Assembly: GCF_000496075.1 (NCBI RefSeq)
Contig: NZ_AWXZ01000037.1
Span: 1-64,000, forward strand
Length of the DNA: 64,000 nt
From: Lutibaculum baratangense AMV1
GTDB taxonomy: Bacteria; Pseudomonadota; Alphaproteobacteria; Rhizobiales; Tepidamorphaceae
Direction: 5' to 3'
The position numbers and the translations under genes were made by a program. Each line of letters opens with the position of its first letter. The first letter of the stretch is position 1. The notes beneath the pieces were generated by a model that had not been told where the DNA came from, searched no databases, and saw only the letters and a list, made by a program, of their open reading frames with translations. Shown here piece by piece: positions 1-9,158 of the stretch.

Positions 1-1
1 T

Positions 2-193
2 CATCCCGAGCATGCCTTCGCCTGCACCCACCTCGCCGCTCTCATCAAGCACGGCGAGCTCACCGCCTTCGGCCGCACGGCGGAAACGCTCACCGCGGAA
101 GCGCTGAGCGGGCTTTACGACACGCAGCTCGCCATCAGGATCATCGACGGGTGGGCGAGCTGCGTGCCCCGGCTGCGCTCACCGGCACGCTGA
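2..193 (+). CDS. ABC transporter ATP-binding protein, C-terminal fragment (partial)
   Basis: Only the last 63 residues are present, open at the left window edge and ending at TGA 191-193. The tail has the layout of the region after the H-loop in FecE/BtuD-type importer ATPases: a His near the start, a hydrophobic strand followed by KHGEL, a G-R-T turn, then TAEALSGLYDTQL, the usual 'set the ligand/LT-pattern' ending of metal-chelate or cobalamin ATPases. No Walker motif is inside the window, so the family call rests on this tail alone. It converges on the MFS gene with a 24 bp gap. Confidence 0.5.
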   Translation, partial: HPEHAFACTHLAALIKHGELTAFGRTAETLTAEALSGLYDTQLAIRIIDGWASCVPRLRSPAR

Positions 194-217
194 CCGAGCG
201 GAGGGCGGCAACCGCTC

Positions 218-1465
218 TCAGCCGACCTCCGCGCCGCCCTGCCGCATCGCGCGCCACAGCAGGATCCACAGCGCGACGACGCCGACGATGTTGAAGGCTC
301 CGAGACCGACGAGAACGTACAGTGCCGCCGACACGCCGTGCGCCTGCATCAGAACGGCGCCGATCGACGGCGAGAGGGCCTGGGCGATCAGGCTCGGCGT
401 CACGAGCCGCCCCATCAGCGCGGCGTAGCCCGAAGCCCCGAAGACGGCGAGTGGCAAGGTGCCGCGCGCGATCGACCAGATGCCGTTGCCCGCCCCGTAG
501 GCGATCAGCGCGGCGGCCGGCAGGGGGGGCCCGAGGAGCAGGAGCACGAGACCGCCGCCGACGAGGATTGCCGCGGCCGACAGCGTCCAGATCGGGTGGT
601 GGCGGGTGCCGAAGAGCCTTTCCACGATCCTCGCGCCAACCTGGGAGGGGCCGACGAGTGCCCCGAGCCCCACCGCGGCGGCGAGGGCGAGCCCGTTCGC
701 CTGTAGAATCGTGATGATGTGCACGGACCACATGCCCGCGATCATGCTCCCCGAGGTGAGGATCGCCGCAACGAGCACGAAGAGCACGAGCCGCCGGGTC
801 GACCCGATCCGCGTCTCGTCCGCCGGAGTCTCTGCGGCGCGCAAGGTTTCTCTTTCCCGCCGCGCCTCCCGCGGCACGACGAAGAAATGGAGCGGCAGGA
901 CGAGGCAGAGGTGGATCGCGGCGTAGACGAGGCACGTGCCGCGCCAGCCGACCGTTTCGACGAGGAATGCCGAGAGCGGCCAGCAGACCGTGCTCGCGAA
1001 GCCGCCCCAGAGCGTGAGGCTCGAGATCGCGCTGCGCGCGTCGCGGCCATAGAGCCTGCCGAGCGTCGAGAAGGCGGCATCGTAGAGGCCGCTGCCCATC
1101 GCAAGGCCGAGGACGAGCCAGGCGGCGATGTAGACAGGCAGGCTCGGGGCGGCCGCGAGGAGGAGAAGGCCGGCGCCCATCAGGAGGGAGCTGCCGACGA
1201 GCACGGGGCGGCCGCCATGGGTGTCGATCGCGCGCCCGACATGGATCGCCGCCAGCCCCGAGACGAGCAGCCCCAGCGACAGGCCCCCCGTCACCCAGGC
1301 ATAGGACCAGCCGGTGGCGGCCGCCATCGGGTGGCCGAGCACGGCCGGCAGGTAATAGGAGGATCCCCATGCGAGGATCTGCCCCACGCCCAGCGCGGAG
1401 ATGACCCGGCCGCGCGTGCCGGCGCCGAACCCGCGCCCGCCCGTCGAGAGGCCCGCAGCCGTCAC
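218..1465 (-). CDS. MFS transporter
   Basis: Predicted inner-membrane secondary transporter of the major facilitator superfamily, 415 residues from a GTG start. The protein is largely hydrophobic and consistent with 12 membrane segments. The loop after segment 2 carries MFS motif A (GRAIDTHGGRPV, residues 77-88), and a charged central loop near residues 200-220 separates the two halves. The substrate cannot be read from the sequence. It lies about 100 bp downstream of the ArsR-type regulator on the same strand, so regulator and transporter are probably cotranscribed. A metal or metalloid link would rest only on that association. Confidence 0.8.
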   Translation of the reverse strand: MTAAGLSTGGRGFGAGTRGRVISALGVGQILAWGSSYYLPAVLGHPMAAATGWSYAWVTGGLSLGLLVSGLAAIHVGRAIDTHGGRPVLVGSSLLMGAGLLLLAAAPSLPVYIAAWLVLGLAMGSGLYDAAFSTLGRLYGRDARSAISSLTLWGGFASTVCWPLSAFLVETVGWRGTCLVYAAIHLCLVLPLHFFVVPREARRERETLRAAETPADETRIGSTRRLVLFVLVAAILTSGSMIAGMWSVHIITILQANGLALAAAVGLGALVGPSQVGARIVERLFGTRHHPIWTLSAAAILVGGGLVLLLLGPPLPAAALIAYGAGNGIWSIARGTLPLAVFGASGYAALMGRLVTPSLIAQALSPSIGAVLMQAHGVSAALYVLVGLGAFNIVGVVALWILLWRAMRQGGAEVG

Positions 1466-1567
1466 GCCGGCACCCGGGCGTGGACGAGAAGAGGTCCCCC
1501 CTTCGTCGAAACGGCAGTCACGTGACTGAACTCACGCTCCCGGCGCAGGATCCGGTCGCACAGCGGA

Positions 1568-1894
1568 TCACGATCCCGTCTCCTCCGCTCCTTGTCCGGG
1601 CACGGCGCCGGCATCCGCGCAGCACTCGTCCGAGAGGTAGCCGATGAGCGCGTGCATGGCCGGATAGTGCGCGCGGCAGATGAGCATCGTCCCCTGCCTC
1701 TCCTGCGTGACGAGGCCTGTCTCGACCAGCCTCTTCAGGTGGTGCGAAAGCGTGGAGAGCGCGATGTCCATCCGCTCCTGCAGATGTCCGACGGGCAGCC
1801 CGTCCTCGCCCGCGCGGACGAGGGTCCTGTAGATCCCGAGCCGCGTCCGGTTGCCGAGCGCCTCGAGCTGTCCGGCCGCTATTTCCATGTCCAT
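1568..1894 (-). CDS. ArsR-family transcriptional regulator
   Basis: Small winged-helix repressor of the ArsR/SmtB family, 108 residues from ATG 1892-1894. The recognition region is STLSHHLKRLVETGLV (residues 48-63), the classic ArsR helix-turn-helix. The end reads ALIGYLSDECCADAG. This aligns with the C-terminal metalloid site of Acidithiobacillus-type ArsR, where a CC pair plus a third cysteine bind As(III). Here the pair (Cys91, Cys92) is kept but no third cysteine follows. The ATG start is preferred over an upstream in-frame TTG because AAGGA lies about 7 bp before it. A hyphenated inverted repeat at 1933-1958 lies in its promoter region. The MFS gene follows downstream. Confidence 0.85.
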   Translation of the reverse strand: MDMEIAAGQLEALGNRTRLGIYRTLVRAGEDGLPVGHLQERMDIALSTLSHHLKRLVETGLVTQERQGTMLICRAHYPAMHALIGYLSDECCADAGAVPGQGAEETGS

Positions 1895-1932
1895 GGAAGG
1901 ATCCTTGCGGCGAGGGATCAGCGGGATCAAGA

Positions 1933-1958
1933 GTTATTTCCATGACGTTCGAAATAAC
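1933..1958. promoter_or_regulatory. Inverted repeat upstream of arsR-type gene, likely operator
   Basis: GTTATTTC (1933-1940) is followed after 10 bases by its exact complement GAAATAAC (1951-1958). The repeat lies 39-64 bp upstream of the regulator ATG and is AT-rich in an otherwise GC-rich region, as expected for an autoregulatory ArsR operator. A second small palindrome, TTCCATG-TC-CATGGAA (1883-1898), overlaps the start codon. Confidence 0.5.
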
Positions 1959-2035
1959 GGCGTGCGACTGCCTCGGGGAGCTGGGCCACCCCCTGCCTTG
2001 CGCCGCCGGAACCGGGACCCTCGCCACGCTCCCTC

Positions 2036-3541
2036 TCAGGCGACGATCAGGAGCACCAGCGCGCCGCCCGCCAGCGCATAGGCGAGGCATGCGACGGCCG
2101 TGCGGCGCAGGACCTCTCCCTCCCTGCCCTGCAGGCCGACCGTCGCGCCGCCGGCGATGACGTTGTGCGGGCAGACGATGTTGCCGACCGCGGCTCCGAA
2201 GCCCTGCGCCGCGGCAAGCCAGAGAACATCGAGGCCGAGCCGCTCGGCCGTCGCCACCTGAAAGTCCGTCAGCAGGATGTTCGAGGCGGTCGCCGAGCCC
2301 GTCACGAAGGTGCCGAGAACGCCGACCGAGGGGGCGAGGGCGGGCCACGCGCCGCCGAACATGGTGGCGGCCGCCTCGGCCAGCGACCCGATCATGCCGG
2401 CGTGAACCATCAGCCTGGCGATGCCGAGCATCGCCACGAGAGCCAGGAGCACCAGCGGAAGGCGGGCCGCGGCGGCACCGGCGGCGGCGCGAAGCTCGGC
2501 CGCGCGACGCCCCTGGAGGAGGCCACCGAGCACGAACCCGAGAAACAGCATGGTGCCCGGATGATAGAGCGGCTGGAACGAGCCGGCGAACCCGCCCTCC
2601 AGCGCCCAGGTCCATTCGACGCTGCGTGTTGCCGCCTGCAGCGGCGGCACGAGGCGCGTCAGAAGAACGAGGACGAGGAGCACGAGGTAGGGAAGCGACG
2701 CGCGCCAGAGCTCGGCCGGCGTGCCCGCGGCCGGGCCTGCCGAGGCGTCGGCACGGCCGACATGCAGAAGGGCGACGAAGGCGACCGCGCCGAGGAGGGC
2801 GCCGCCGAGGGTGGGGAGCTCCGGCCCGACGAACCATGCGATCGACAGGTAGGGCACGAGGAAGCAGCCGGCCGCGGCGCCCGCCACCCCCCATCCCGCG
2901 CCCGAGGCCGGCCGAGGCGCCGCGCGCCGCGCGACGGCGAAGACGAACAGCAGCAGGATCCAGCCGAGCAGGCCGTGCAGCAGCCCCGTCGCGCGCGAAA
3001 GCTCAAGCCCCGAGAACCCCGTCGCCGCCATCTGGGGCAGGATCGGGGTGCCGACGGCCCCGAACGAGACGCCGGCCGCGTGTCCGATCATCACGAGCGT
3101 GACGGCCGAAACGGGCGTGAAGCCGAGCCCCACCAGAAGCGGCGCAGCGAGCGCGACCGGCGTGCCGAACCCTGCCGCCCCCTCCATGAAGAGGCCGAAG
3201 AACCAGGCGACGAGCAGCACCAGGATGCGAGGGTCGTCTGTGATCCGTAGGAGCGCCGCCTTCAGGACGTCGAACGCCCCGCCGCGAAGCTGCAGCTCGT
3301 AGATGCAGAGGGCCGGGAAGATGATCCAGGCGATCGTCGCGGCGACGAACACGGCCTCGGCAAGCGCGCCGCCGACCGCCGGCGCGAAGCCCTCGGATCC
3401 CCCGCCGTAGTCGAAGCCGAAGAGGGCGACCGCCAGGGTGAGCGCCAGCCCGAGGGCCCCGGCATGGACGGCCGGCCACCGCAGGCCGACCATGAGCCCG
3501 AGGATCAGAAGGACGGGCGCGAGCGCCAGAAGGGCATGCAT
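2036..3541 (-). CDS. lldP: L-lactate permease family transporter
   Basis: Proton-coupled lactate/glycolate permease (LctP/LldP/GlcA family) of the inner membrane, 501 residues, slightly shorter than E. coli LldP (about 550). It is almost continuously hydrophobic, consistent with 12-14 membrane segments. Recognisable family stretches include FMEGAAGFGTPVALAAPLL, GSATASNILL and QGFGAAVGNIVCPHNVIA, the last two typical of the C-terminal half. It starts 16 bp downstream of the D-lactate dehydrogenase gene on the same strand, so the pair forms a lactate uptake or export and interconversion operon. The family handles D- and L-lactate, so stereochemistry is not fixed by the name. Confidence 0.9.
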   Translation of the reverse strand: MHALLALAPVLLILGLMVGLRWPAVHAGALGLALTLAVALFGFDYGGGSEGFAPAVGGALAEAVFVAATIAWIIFPALCIYELQLRGGAFDVLKAALLRITDDPRILVLLVAWFFGLFMEGAAGFGTPVALAAPLLVGLGFTPVSAVTLVMIGHAAGVSFGAVGTPILPQMAATGFSGLELSRATGLLHGLLGWILLLFVFAVARRAAPRPASGAGWGVAGAAAGCFLVPYLSIAWFVGPELPTLGGALLGAVAFVALLHVGRADASAGPAAGTPAELWRASLPYLVLLVLVLLTRLVPPLQAATRSVEWTWALEGGFAGSFQPLYHPGTMLFLGFVLGGLLQGRRAAELRAAAGAAAARLPLVLLALVAMLGIARLMVHAGMIGSLAEAAATMFGGAWPALAPSVGVLGTFVTGSATASNILLTDFQVATAERLGLDVLWLAAAQGFGAAVGNIVCPHNVIAGGATVGLQGREGEVLRRTAVACLAYALAGGALVLLIVA

Positions 3542-3557
3542 CCTTTGCCCGCGGCCC

Positions 3558-4562
3558 TCAGGCCACCCGCTCGATCGACACCTCGTGCTCGGCGCGCCCG
3601 CCTCTATCGAACGCCGAGAGGTTGGCGATCGTCGTCTGGGCGATGGCCGTCAGCGCCTCCCGCGTGAAGAAGGCCTGGTGGCCGGTGATGAGCACGTTCG
3701 GGAAGGTGAGGAGCCTCGCGAACACGTCGTCGTGCAGCATCTCGTTCGACAGGTCCTCGAAGAAGAGGTCCGCCTCCTCCTCGTAGACGTCGAGACCGAG
3801 GCTCCCGATCTGACCGCTCTTCAGCCCCTCGATCAGCGCCGGCGTGTCGACGAGGGCGCCTCGGCCCGTGTTGATCAGCATCGAGCCCGGCTTCATCGCG
3901 GCGACGCGGCGGGCATCGACGAGATGGTGGGTGTCCGGCGTCAGCGGACAATGCAGCGTCACGACGTCGCTCTCGCCGAAGAGCTCGTCGAGCGGTACGT
4001 AGCTGGCGCCGAGCGCCTCCAGGGACGCGTCGCGCTGCGGATCGTGGGCGAGGACCCGGCAGCCGAATCCCGTCAGGATACGCACCACCACGGCGCCGAT
4101 CGCACCGGTCCCCACGACGCCGGCGGTCTTGCCGTAGAGGTCGAAGCCGAGAAGACCGTCCAGCGCGAAATTGCCTTCGCGCACCCGGTTGTAGGCCCGG
4201 TAGAGCTTGCGGTTGAGGGCGAGGATCAGCGCGAGCGTGTGTTCGGCGACGGCGTGCGGCGAGTAGGCGGGCACGCGGGCGACGGCGATGCCGAGGCGGC
4301 GGGCGGCCGCGAGGTCGACATTGTTGAACCCCGCACAGCGCAACGCCACGTACCGCACGCCCTGGCGGTGCAGCTCGGCCAGCGTGTCGGCGTCGGCGCT
4401 GTCGTTGACGAAGATGCAGACCGCTTCCGCACCCTTGGCGAGCAGAGCCGTTTCCGAGGAGAGGTGCGGGGTCAGGTAACTGAACTCGTGCCCGGCTCGC
4501 GCATTCGCGGCCTCGAGAAAGGTGCGGTCGTAGCTCTTCGTGCTGAAGACGGCGACTTTCAT
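3558..4562 (-). CDS. ldhA: D-lactate dehydrogenase (NAD-dependent 2-hydroxyacid dehydrogenase)
   Basis: Cytosolic NAD-dependent D-2-hydroxyacid dehydrogenase interconverting pyruvate and D-lactate, 334 residues, close to E. coli LdhA (329). The N-terminal [15 protein letters not shown] is typical of LdhA. The Rossmann motif GTGAIG is at residues 151-156. The catalytic Arg lies in [10 protein letters not shown], the Glu in DVYEEE and the His in TGHQAFFT. The frame is open 55 codons further upstream, but ATG 4560-4562 gives the conserved N-terminus and has GGAG upstream. It is the first gene of the operon with lldP and is divergent from the DUF475 gene. Confidence 0.92.
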   Translation of the reverse strand: MKVAVFSTKSYDRTFLEAANARAGHEFSYLTPHLSSETALLAKGAEAVCIFVNDSADADTLAELHRQGVRYVALRCAGFNNVDLAAARRLGIAVARVPAYSPHAVAEHTLALILALNRKLYRAYNRVREGNFALDGLLGFDLYGKTAGVVGTGAIGAVVVRILTGFGCRVLAHDPQRDASLEALGASYVPLDELFGESDVVTLHCPLTPDTHHLVDARRVAAMKPGSMLINTGRGALVDTPALIEGLKSGQIGSLGLDVYEEEADLFFEDLSNEMLHDDVFARLLTFPNVLITGHQAFFTREALTAIAQTTIANLSAFDRGGRAEHEVSIERVA

Positions 4563-4857
4563 GCTGCTTACCTGCTCCACCGGGGCCTGCTTACAAGGAC
4601 AGGAGGATAGAGAGACGGCCGGGCGGCTCAACCTGCAATGAGCATCCATGTGCGCCGGCTTGGCAGCTCCACCTCCGTGGTGCGTGTCGCAACCGGGGAG
4701 GTGGCCGCCGCGTTTCTCCTGCTGCACCTGCCGTACCCGATTATGGTATCCCTCGCGCCGACGGCCCCTGCCGCACCTTACGCTTCCGCCGGCCTCCAGA
4801 GCGTCCCCACCGGGGGCCGCGCGGCCGGTTCGCTACCCGCCACCATCCGGAGTCTCC
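4563..4857. other. Divergent intergenic region ldhA / DUF475
   Basis: This 295 bp region separates two divergent genes and must hold both promoters. Frames through it are open, but no translation resembles a protein. CTGCTTAC occurs twice as a direct repeat (4564-4571 and near 4588) in the ldhA leader. I see no convincing operator palindrome. Confidence 0.4.
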
Positions 4858-5895
4858 ATGGCCACCCTCGGCTATTTCAAGTGGTCCTTCATCGTCACGA
4901 TCACGGGCCTGGCGCTGGGCGCCTGGTTCGGCTGGCACACCGCCGGCACGCTCGGCGGAGCGTTCTCCGTCTTCCTGATCTGCGCCGTTCTCGCGGTCCT
5001 CGAGATCTCCCTCTCCTTCGACAACGCGATCGTGAACGCGAACAAGCTCAAGGAGATGACGCCGAAATGGCAGCGTCGCTTCCTGACCTGGGGCATCATC
5101 ATCGCAGTCTTCGGCATGCGGGTGATCTTCCCGCTCGCCATCGTCGCGATCGCCGCCAGCATCGGACCTTTCGCGGCCATGCAGCTCGCCCTGCGGGAGC
5201 CTGACGAATATTTCCGCATCATGCTCGACGCCCACCTGTCGATCGCGGCATTCGGGGGCACGTTCCTCATGATGGTGGCGCTCAGCTTCTTCTTCGACGA
5301 GCACAAGGAGATCCACTGGGTCCACGCGATCGAGGAGCGCGTCTCGCGCTATGCCAGCGTCCGGGGCGTCGAGATCACCTTCGTGCTCGTGCTGATGATC
5401 CTGTTCGCCCATCTCGTCGCCCCGCAGGAGAAGCTCACCTTCCTCGGCTCGGCGGTCTGGGGGCTCCTGACGTTCCTCCTCGTCGACCTCCTAGGCAATG
5501 TCCTCGACAAGTCGGGCGAGGCGCTCGCCGGCGCCGCGAAGGGCGGGCTCGGCGCGTTCCTCTACCTCGAGGTCCTCGACGCCAGCTTCTCCTTCGACGG
5601 CGTCATCGGCGCGTTCGCGCTGACGCAGAACCTCGTCGTCATCGCGATCGGCCTCGGGATCGGGGCGATGTATGTGCGGTCGATGACGATCATGCTGGTC
5701 GAGCGGGGCACGCTGACGCAGTACCGCTACCTCGAGCACGGCGCCTTCTACGCCATCCTCGCGCTCTCGGTGATCATGTACGCGCAGGCGATCGTGCACG
5801 TCCCCGAGGTGCTGACGGGACTCGGGGGTGCGGCGGTCATCGGCACCGCCCTGTGGTCGTCGATCCGCTACAACCGCCGCGCCGAGGCGGACTAG
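4858..5895 (+). CDS. DUF475 / TerC-superfamily integral membrane protein
   Basis: Polytopic inner-membrane protein of the DUF475 family, related to TerC, 345 residues with about nine hydrophobic segments. The defining acidic membrane motifs are present twice: LEISLSFDNAIVNA near residues 44-57 and LEVLDASFSFDGVIGAF near residues 236-252. In the TerC superfamily these Asp/Glu clusters are linked to metal ion (Mn or Ca) handling or tellurite resistance. No ter genes are nearby. ATG 4858 is chosen because the conserved MATLGYFKWSF N-terminus begins there and GGAG lies 5 bp upstream; the open frame before it looks unlike protein. Function in this organism is unknown. Confidence 0.88.
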   Translation: MATLGYFKWSFIVTITGLALGAWFGWHTAGTLGGAFSVFLICAVLAVLEISLSFDNAIVNANKLKEMTPKWQRRFLTWGIIIAVFGMRVIFPLAIVAIAASIGPFAAMQLALREPDEYFRIMLDAHLSIAAFGGTFLMMVALSFFFDEHKEIHWVHAIEERVSRYASVRGVEITFVLVLMILFAHLVAPQEKLTFLGSAVWGLLTFLLVDLLGNVLDKSGEALAGAAKGGLGAFLYLEVLDASFSFDGVIGAFALTQNLVVIAIGLGIGAMYVRSMTIMLVERGTLTQYRYLEHGAFYAILALSVIMYAQAIVHVPEVLTGLGGAAVIGTALWSSIRYNRRAEAD

Positions 5896-5942
5896 CGGCT
5901 TCGCGGAGCGAGCGGGGCGGCCCGGGAGGGCCGCCTCCAGCT

Positions 5943-7442
5943 TCATCGCATCGTCGGCATGACGAAGTCGGCGCCGGCGCGGATGCCGGTCGGCCAGCGG
6001 CTCGTGATCGTCTTCAGCCGCGTGTAGAAGCGCACGCCTTCCGGCCCGTGCATGTGGTGGTCACCGAACAGCGACGACTTCCAGCCGCCGAAGGAGTGGA
6101 AGGCCATCGGCACCGGGATCGGCACGTTGATGCCGACCATGCCGACCTGGATACGGTGCGCGAACTCGCGGGCCGCGTCGCCGTCGCGCGTGAAGATCGC
6201 GGTGCCGTTGCCGAACTCGTGCTCGTTGATCCACTTGGCGGCCGTCTCGAAATCCCCGGCGCGCGCCACGCAGAGGACCGGGCCGAAGATCTCCTCGCGG
6301 TAGATCTTCATGTCGGTGGTCACGCGGTCGAACAGCGTGCCGCCGACATAGTAGCCGTTATCGTAGCCCTGCAGCTTCAGGCCGCGCCCGTCGACGACGA
6401 GCTCCGCCCCCGCCTCGACGCCTGAGTCGATATAGGAGAGCACGCGGTCACGGTGCTGCTTCGTGACCAGCGGCCCCATCTCCGACTGCGGGTCGGTGCC
6501 GGGGCCGACCTTCAGCGCCTCGACCCGCGGCTTGAGCTTCGCGACCAGCGCATCGGCCGTCTTCTCGCCCACGGGCACGGCGACCGACACGGCCATGCAT
6601 CGCTCGCCGGCCGAGCCGTAGGCCGCACCCATCAGCGCGTCCGCCGCCTGGTCGAGGTCGGCGTCGGGCATGACGATCATGTGGTTCTTCGCGCCGCCCA
6701 GCGCCTGGCACCGCTTGCCGGTCTTGGCGGCCGTCTCGTAGATGTAGCGCGCGATCGGCGTCGAGCCGACGAAGCTCACGGCCTGGACGTCGGGATCGGT
6801 GAGGATCGCGTCGACCGCCTCCTTGTCGCCGTGGACGACGTTGAACACGCCGTCCGGCACGCCCGCCTCCTTCAGCCATTCCGCGATGACGATCGAGGCG
6901 GAGGGATCGCGCTCCGAGGGCTTCAGGACGAAGGTGTTGCCGCAGGCGAGCGCCACCGGAAACATCCACATCGGAACCATCGCCGGGAAGTTGAACGGCG
7001 TGATGCCGGCGACGACGCCGAGCGGCTGCCTCAGGGAGTGGCTGTCGATCCTGGTGCCGACATTCTCCGTGACCTCGCCCTTCAGGAGCTGCGGCGCCGC
7101 GGTCGCGAACTCGACGACCTCCATGCCGCGCTCGATCTCCCCCTTCGCGTCCGACAGCGTCTTGCCGTGCTCGGCCGTGATGACGGCCGCGAGATCGTCG
7201 ATGCGCTCCTCCAGGATCCGCAGGAAACGGTTGAGGATGCGCGCGCGCCGCAGGGGGGTCGTGGCCGCCCAGTCCGGGAAGGCATCGCGGGCCGCCGCGA
7301 CGGCCGACCGCACATCCGCCTCGCTCGCGAGCGCCACCCGCCCTGCCTCTTCACCGGTCGACGGATCATAGACCGGCGCCGTGCGGCCGCTCCCGCCTCC
7401 GACGTTCCGGCCGCCGATGAAGTGTCCGATCTCGCGCGCCAT
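5943..7442 (-). CDS. mmsA: Methylmalonate-semialdehyde dehydrogenase (CoA-acylating)
   Basis: Converts methylmalonate semialdehyde, NAD and CoA to propionyl-CoA and CO2 (valine, thymine and inositol catabolism). The protein is 499 residues, the normal length for MmsA. It shows the ALDH signatures: [12 protein letters not shown] around 147-158, the nucleotide strand [13 protein letters not shown] near 223-235 and the catalytic Cys282 in [11 protein letters not shown], whose flanks are typical of MmsA rather than other ALDHs. ATG 7440-7442 gives the family N-terminus [11 protein letters not shown]. It is divergent from the LysR gene, 107 bp apart. No other valine genes (mmsB, acyl-CoA dehydrogenase) are adjacent. 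Confidence 0.93.
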   Translation of the reverse strand: MAREIGHFIGGRNVGGGSGRTAPVYDPSTGEEAGRVALASEADVRSAVAAARDAFPDWAATTPLRRARILNRFLRILEERIDDLAAVITAEHGKTLSDAKGEIERGMEVVEFATAAPQLLKGEVTENVGTRIDSHSLRQPLGVVAGITPFNFPAMVPMWMFPVALACGNTFVLKPSERDPSASIVIAEWLKEAGVPDGVFNVVHGDKEAVDAILTDPDVQAVSFVGSTPIARYIYETAAKTGKRCQALGGAKNHMIVMPDADLDQAADALMGAAYGSAGERCMAVSVAVPVGEKTADALVAKLKPRVEALKVGPGTDPQSEMGPLVTKQHRDRVLSYIDSGVEAGAELVVDGRGLKLQGYDNGYYVGGTLFDRVTTDMKIYREEIFGPVLCVARAGDFETAAKWINEHEFGNGTAIFTRDGDAAREFAHRIQVGMVGINVPIPVPMAFHSFGGWKSSLFGDHHMHGPEGVRFYTRLKTITSRWPTGIRAGADFVMPTMR

Positions 7443-7496
7443 GATCCTCGGCCCTCCTTGTTGCGATCTTTGCGAACCTCTACAGGATGACGCAGG

Positions 7497-7533
7497 CGCA
7501 CAACAACCGGCAGAACTGCGCATCCGTTGTGCG
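7497..7533. promoter_or_regulatory. Inverted repeat in mmsA / lysR divergent promoter
   Basis: CGCACAAC (7497-7504) pairs exactly with GTTGTGCG (7526-7533) across a 21-base spacer. It sits midway between the divergent mmsA and LysR starts. Additional TTGCGA-like half-copies lie just outside (7460-7475). LysR-type regulators usually bind such shared intergenic sites and activate the divergent gene. Confidence 0.5.
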
Positions 7534-7549
7534 AAAATCAGAGCCGTCG

Positions 7550-8437
7550 ATGAACTGGGACCGCATCCGCATCTTCCTCTCCGTCGCCCGCAGCGGCCAG
7601 ATCCTGGCGGCGGCGAGGCGACTGGGCATCAACCACGCGACGGTCGCGCGCCAGCTGACGGCGCTCGAGGCGGAGCTCGGCGCGAAGCTGGTCGAGCGAC
7701 GCACGACGGGCTCCGTGCTGACAGCGGCAGGCGAGGCCCTGGTTGCCGCGGCCGAGCGGGCCGAGACGGAGTTCCTGACGGTCGGAGACGAGATCTCCGG
7801 CGTGGCGCAGGAGGTCAGCGGCACCGTCCGTGTCGGCGCGCCCGACGGTCTCGGCAACTACTTCCTGGCGGGAGAGCTGAGCGGCCTCGCCGCGCTGCAT
7901 CCGGGCCTCACGATCCAGCTCGTGCCGCTGCCGCGCACCTTCTCCCTGTCGCGGCGCGAGGCGGATCTCGCGATCACGCTCGAGGAGCCCCGCCAGGGCC
8001 GGCTGATCGTGAAGAAGCTCACCGACTACACGCTGAGCGTCTATGCCGCCGAGAGCTACCTGACCCTCCACGGCCCCATCCTCCGGGACGAGGACGTTAG
8101 GGGCCGGCTGGTCGTCACGCAGGTCGAGGATCTCGTCTACAGCCGGGCCCTCGACTACGGCGAGGCGATCGCCCGTCTCAGCGACCGCCGCTTCGAATGC
8201 GGGAGCGTGCTGGGCCAGATGGAGGCGGTGCGGGCCGGCCACGGCATAGGCGTGCTCCACGACTACGCCGCCCGGCGCTTCCCGGAGCTCGTGCGCATCC
8301 TGCCGCAGCACCGCTTCACCCGCAGCTACTGGCTCCTGAGCCATCCCGACACGCGCGACACCCGGCGCGTCGCCGAGGTCGCGAGCTTCATCACCAGCCG
8401 CATGCGGGCATCGCGCAACGACTTCGCCGTGGAGTGA
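7550..8437 (+). CDS. LysR-family transcriptional regulator (probable mmsA regulator)
   Basis: LysR-type DNA-binding regulator, 295 residues. The N-terminal helix-turn-helix is in residues 2-60 ([21 protein letters not shown]), followed by an effector-binding domain typical of the substrate-binding fold. ATG 7550 is chosen because [13 protein letters not shown] is the standard LysR start; upstream in-frame starts only add an unrelated leader. The divergent placement next to mmsA suggests it activates that gene in response to a valine or propionate-type intermediate; this is inference. Its 3' end converges on hutC with 10 bp between. Confidence 0.9.
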   Translation: MNWDRIRIFLSVARSGQILAAARRLGINHATVARQLTALEAELGAKLVERRTTGSVLTAAGEALVAAAERAETEFLTVGDEISGVAQEVSGTVRVGAPDGLGNYFLAGELSGLAALHPGLTIQLVPLPRTFSLSRREADLAITLEEPRQGRLIVKKLTDYTLSVYAAESYLTLHGPILRDEDVRGRLVVTQVEDLVYSRALDYGEAIARLSDRRFECGSVLGQMEAVRAGHGIGVLHDYAARRFPELVRILPQHRFTRSYWLLSHPDTRDTRRVAEVASFITSRMRASRNDFAVE

Positions 8438-8447
8438 CCTGCGGCCG

Positions 8448-9158
8448 TCAGATGCTCGTGCTCAGGCGGTGGGAGGCGGGGTAGCTCAGCCGGACCCAGG
8501 TGATGGGAGTTTCGTGCAGCCAGGTGGTCCGCTCGATCTGGAAGACCGGCGCACCGGACTCGCACCCCAGGACCTCGGCGATCCGCGCGTCGGCCGCCCC
8601 GGCCGACAGGACGATACGGCCCCGCGAGTAGGACACGTTGCGCACGAGCCATTCATTGGCGCTGACCTCGCCGAGATCGGCGCCTTCGATCTCCGGGGCC
8701 ACCTCCAGGTTGACCCACCGATCCTCGTGGGCATAGGGGCGGCCGTCGGAGAGGTGGAGAGCGCGTACGTGCAGGACGTGCGCGTCCTCCGGCCAGGCTG
8801 CGAGGTCACTCATGTCCGCGGGCGACGAGACTATCTCCCGCGACAGGAGAGCGTAGCCGTAGGTGCCGCCCCTGCCCTCGACTTCCTGCCGGATCACCGG
8901 GATCTCGAGGGTCGCCCTGCGGACGGGATTGAGGGCCACCCTCGTGCCGGCCTTGCGCCGCCGGTCGATCACGCCGGAGCGCGCCAGCTCGCGAAGCGCC
9001 CGGTTCACCGTGGCGCGCGCGCAGCCGAACTCCTCCGCGAGATCGACCTCGTTCGGAATCATCGCGCCCGGCGGCCACTCGCGCGACTGTATCCGCCACA
9101 GCACCTCCCGATGGATGTGCTTCCAGGAAAACGGCCCTTCCGGGGCTTCAGATGGCAT
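8448..9158 (-). CDS. hutC: Histidine utilization repressor HutC (GntR/HutC family)
   Basis: GntR-family repressor, 236 residues. The N-terminal winged helix-turn-helix covers roughly residues 15-75, with DLAEEFGCARATVNRALREL as its recognition region. The C-terminal UTRA effector domain ends in ERTTWLHETPITWVRLSYP, a HutC hallmark. In characterised systems HutC releases DNA on binding urocanate. ATG 9156-9158 overlaps the end of hutF by 11 bp, so hutF and hutC are translationally coupled. It probably represses both hutF-hutC and the divergent hutI operon through the intergenic palindrome at 10549-10562. Confidence 0.93.
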   Translation of the reverse strand: MPSEAPEGPFSWKHIHREVLWRIQSREWPPGAMIPNEVDLAEEFGCARATVNRALRELARSGVIDRRRKAGTRVALNPVRRATLEIPVIRQEVEGRGGTYGYALLSREIVSSPADMSDLAAWPEDAHVLHVRALHLSDGRPYAHEDRWVNLEVAPEIEGADLGEVSANEWLVRNVSYSRGRIVLSAGAADARIAEVLGCESGAPVFQIERTTWLHETPITWVRLSYPASHRLSTSI

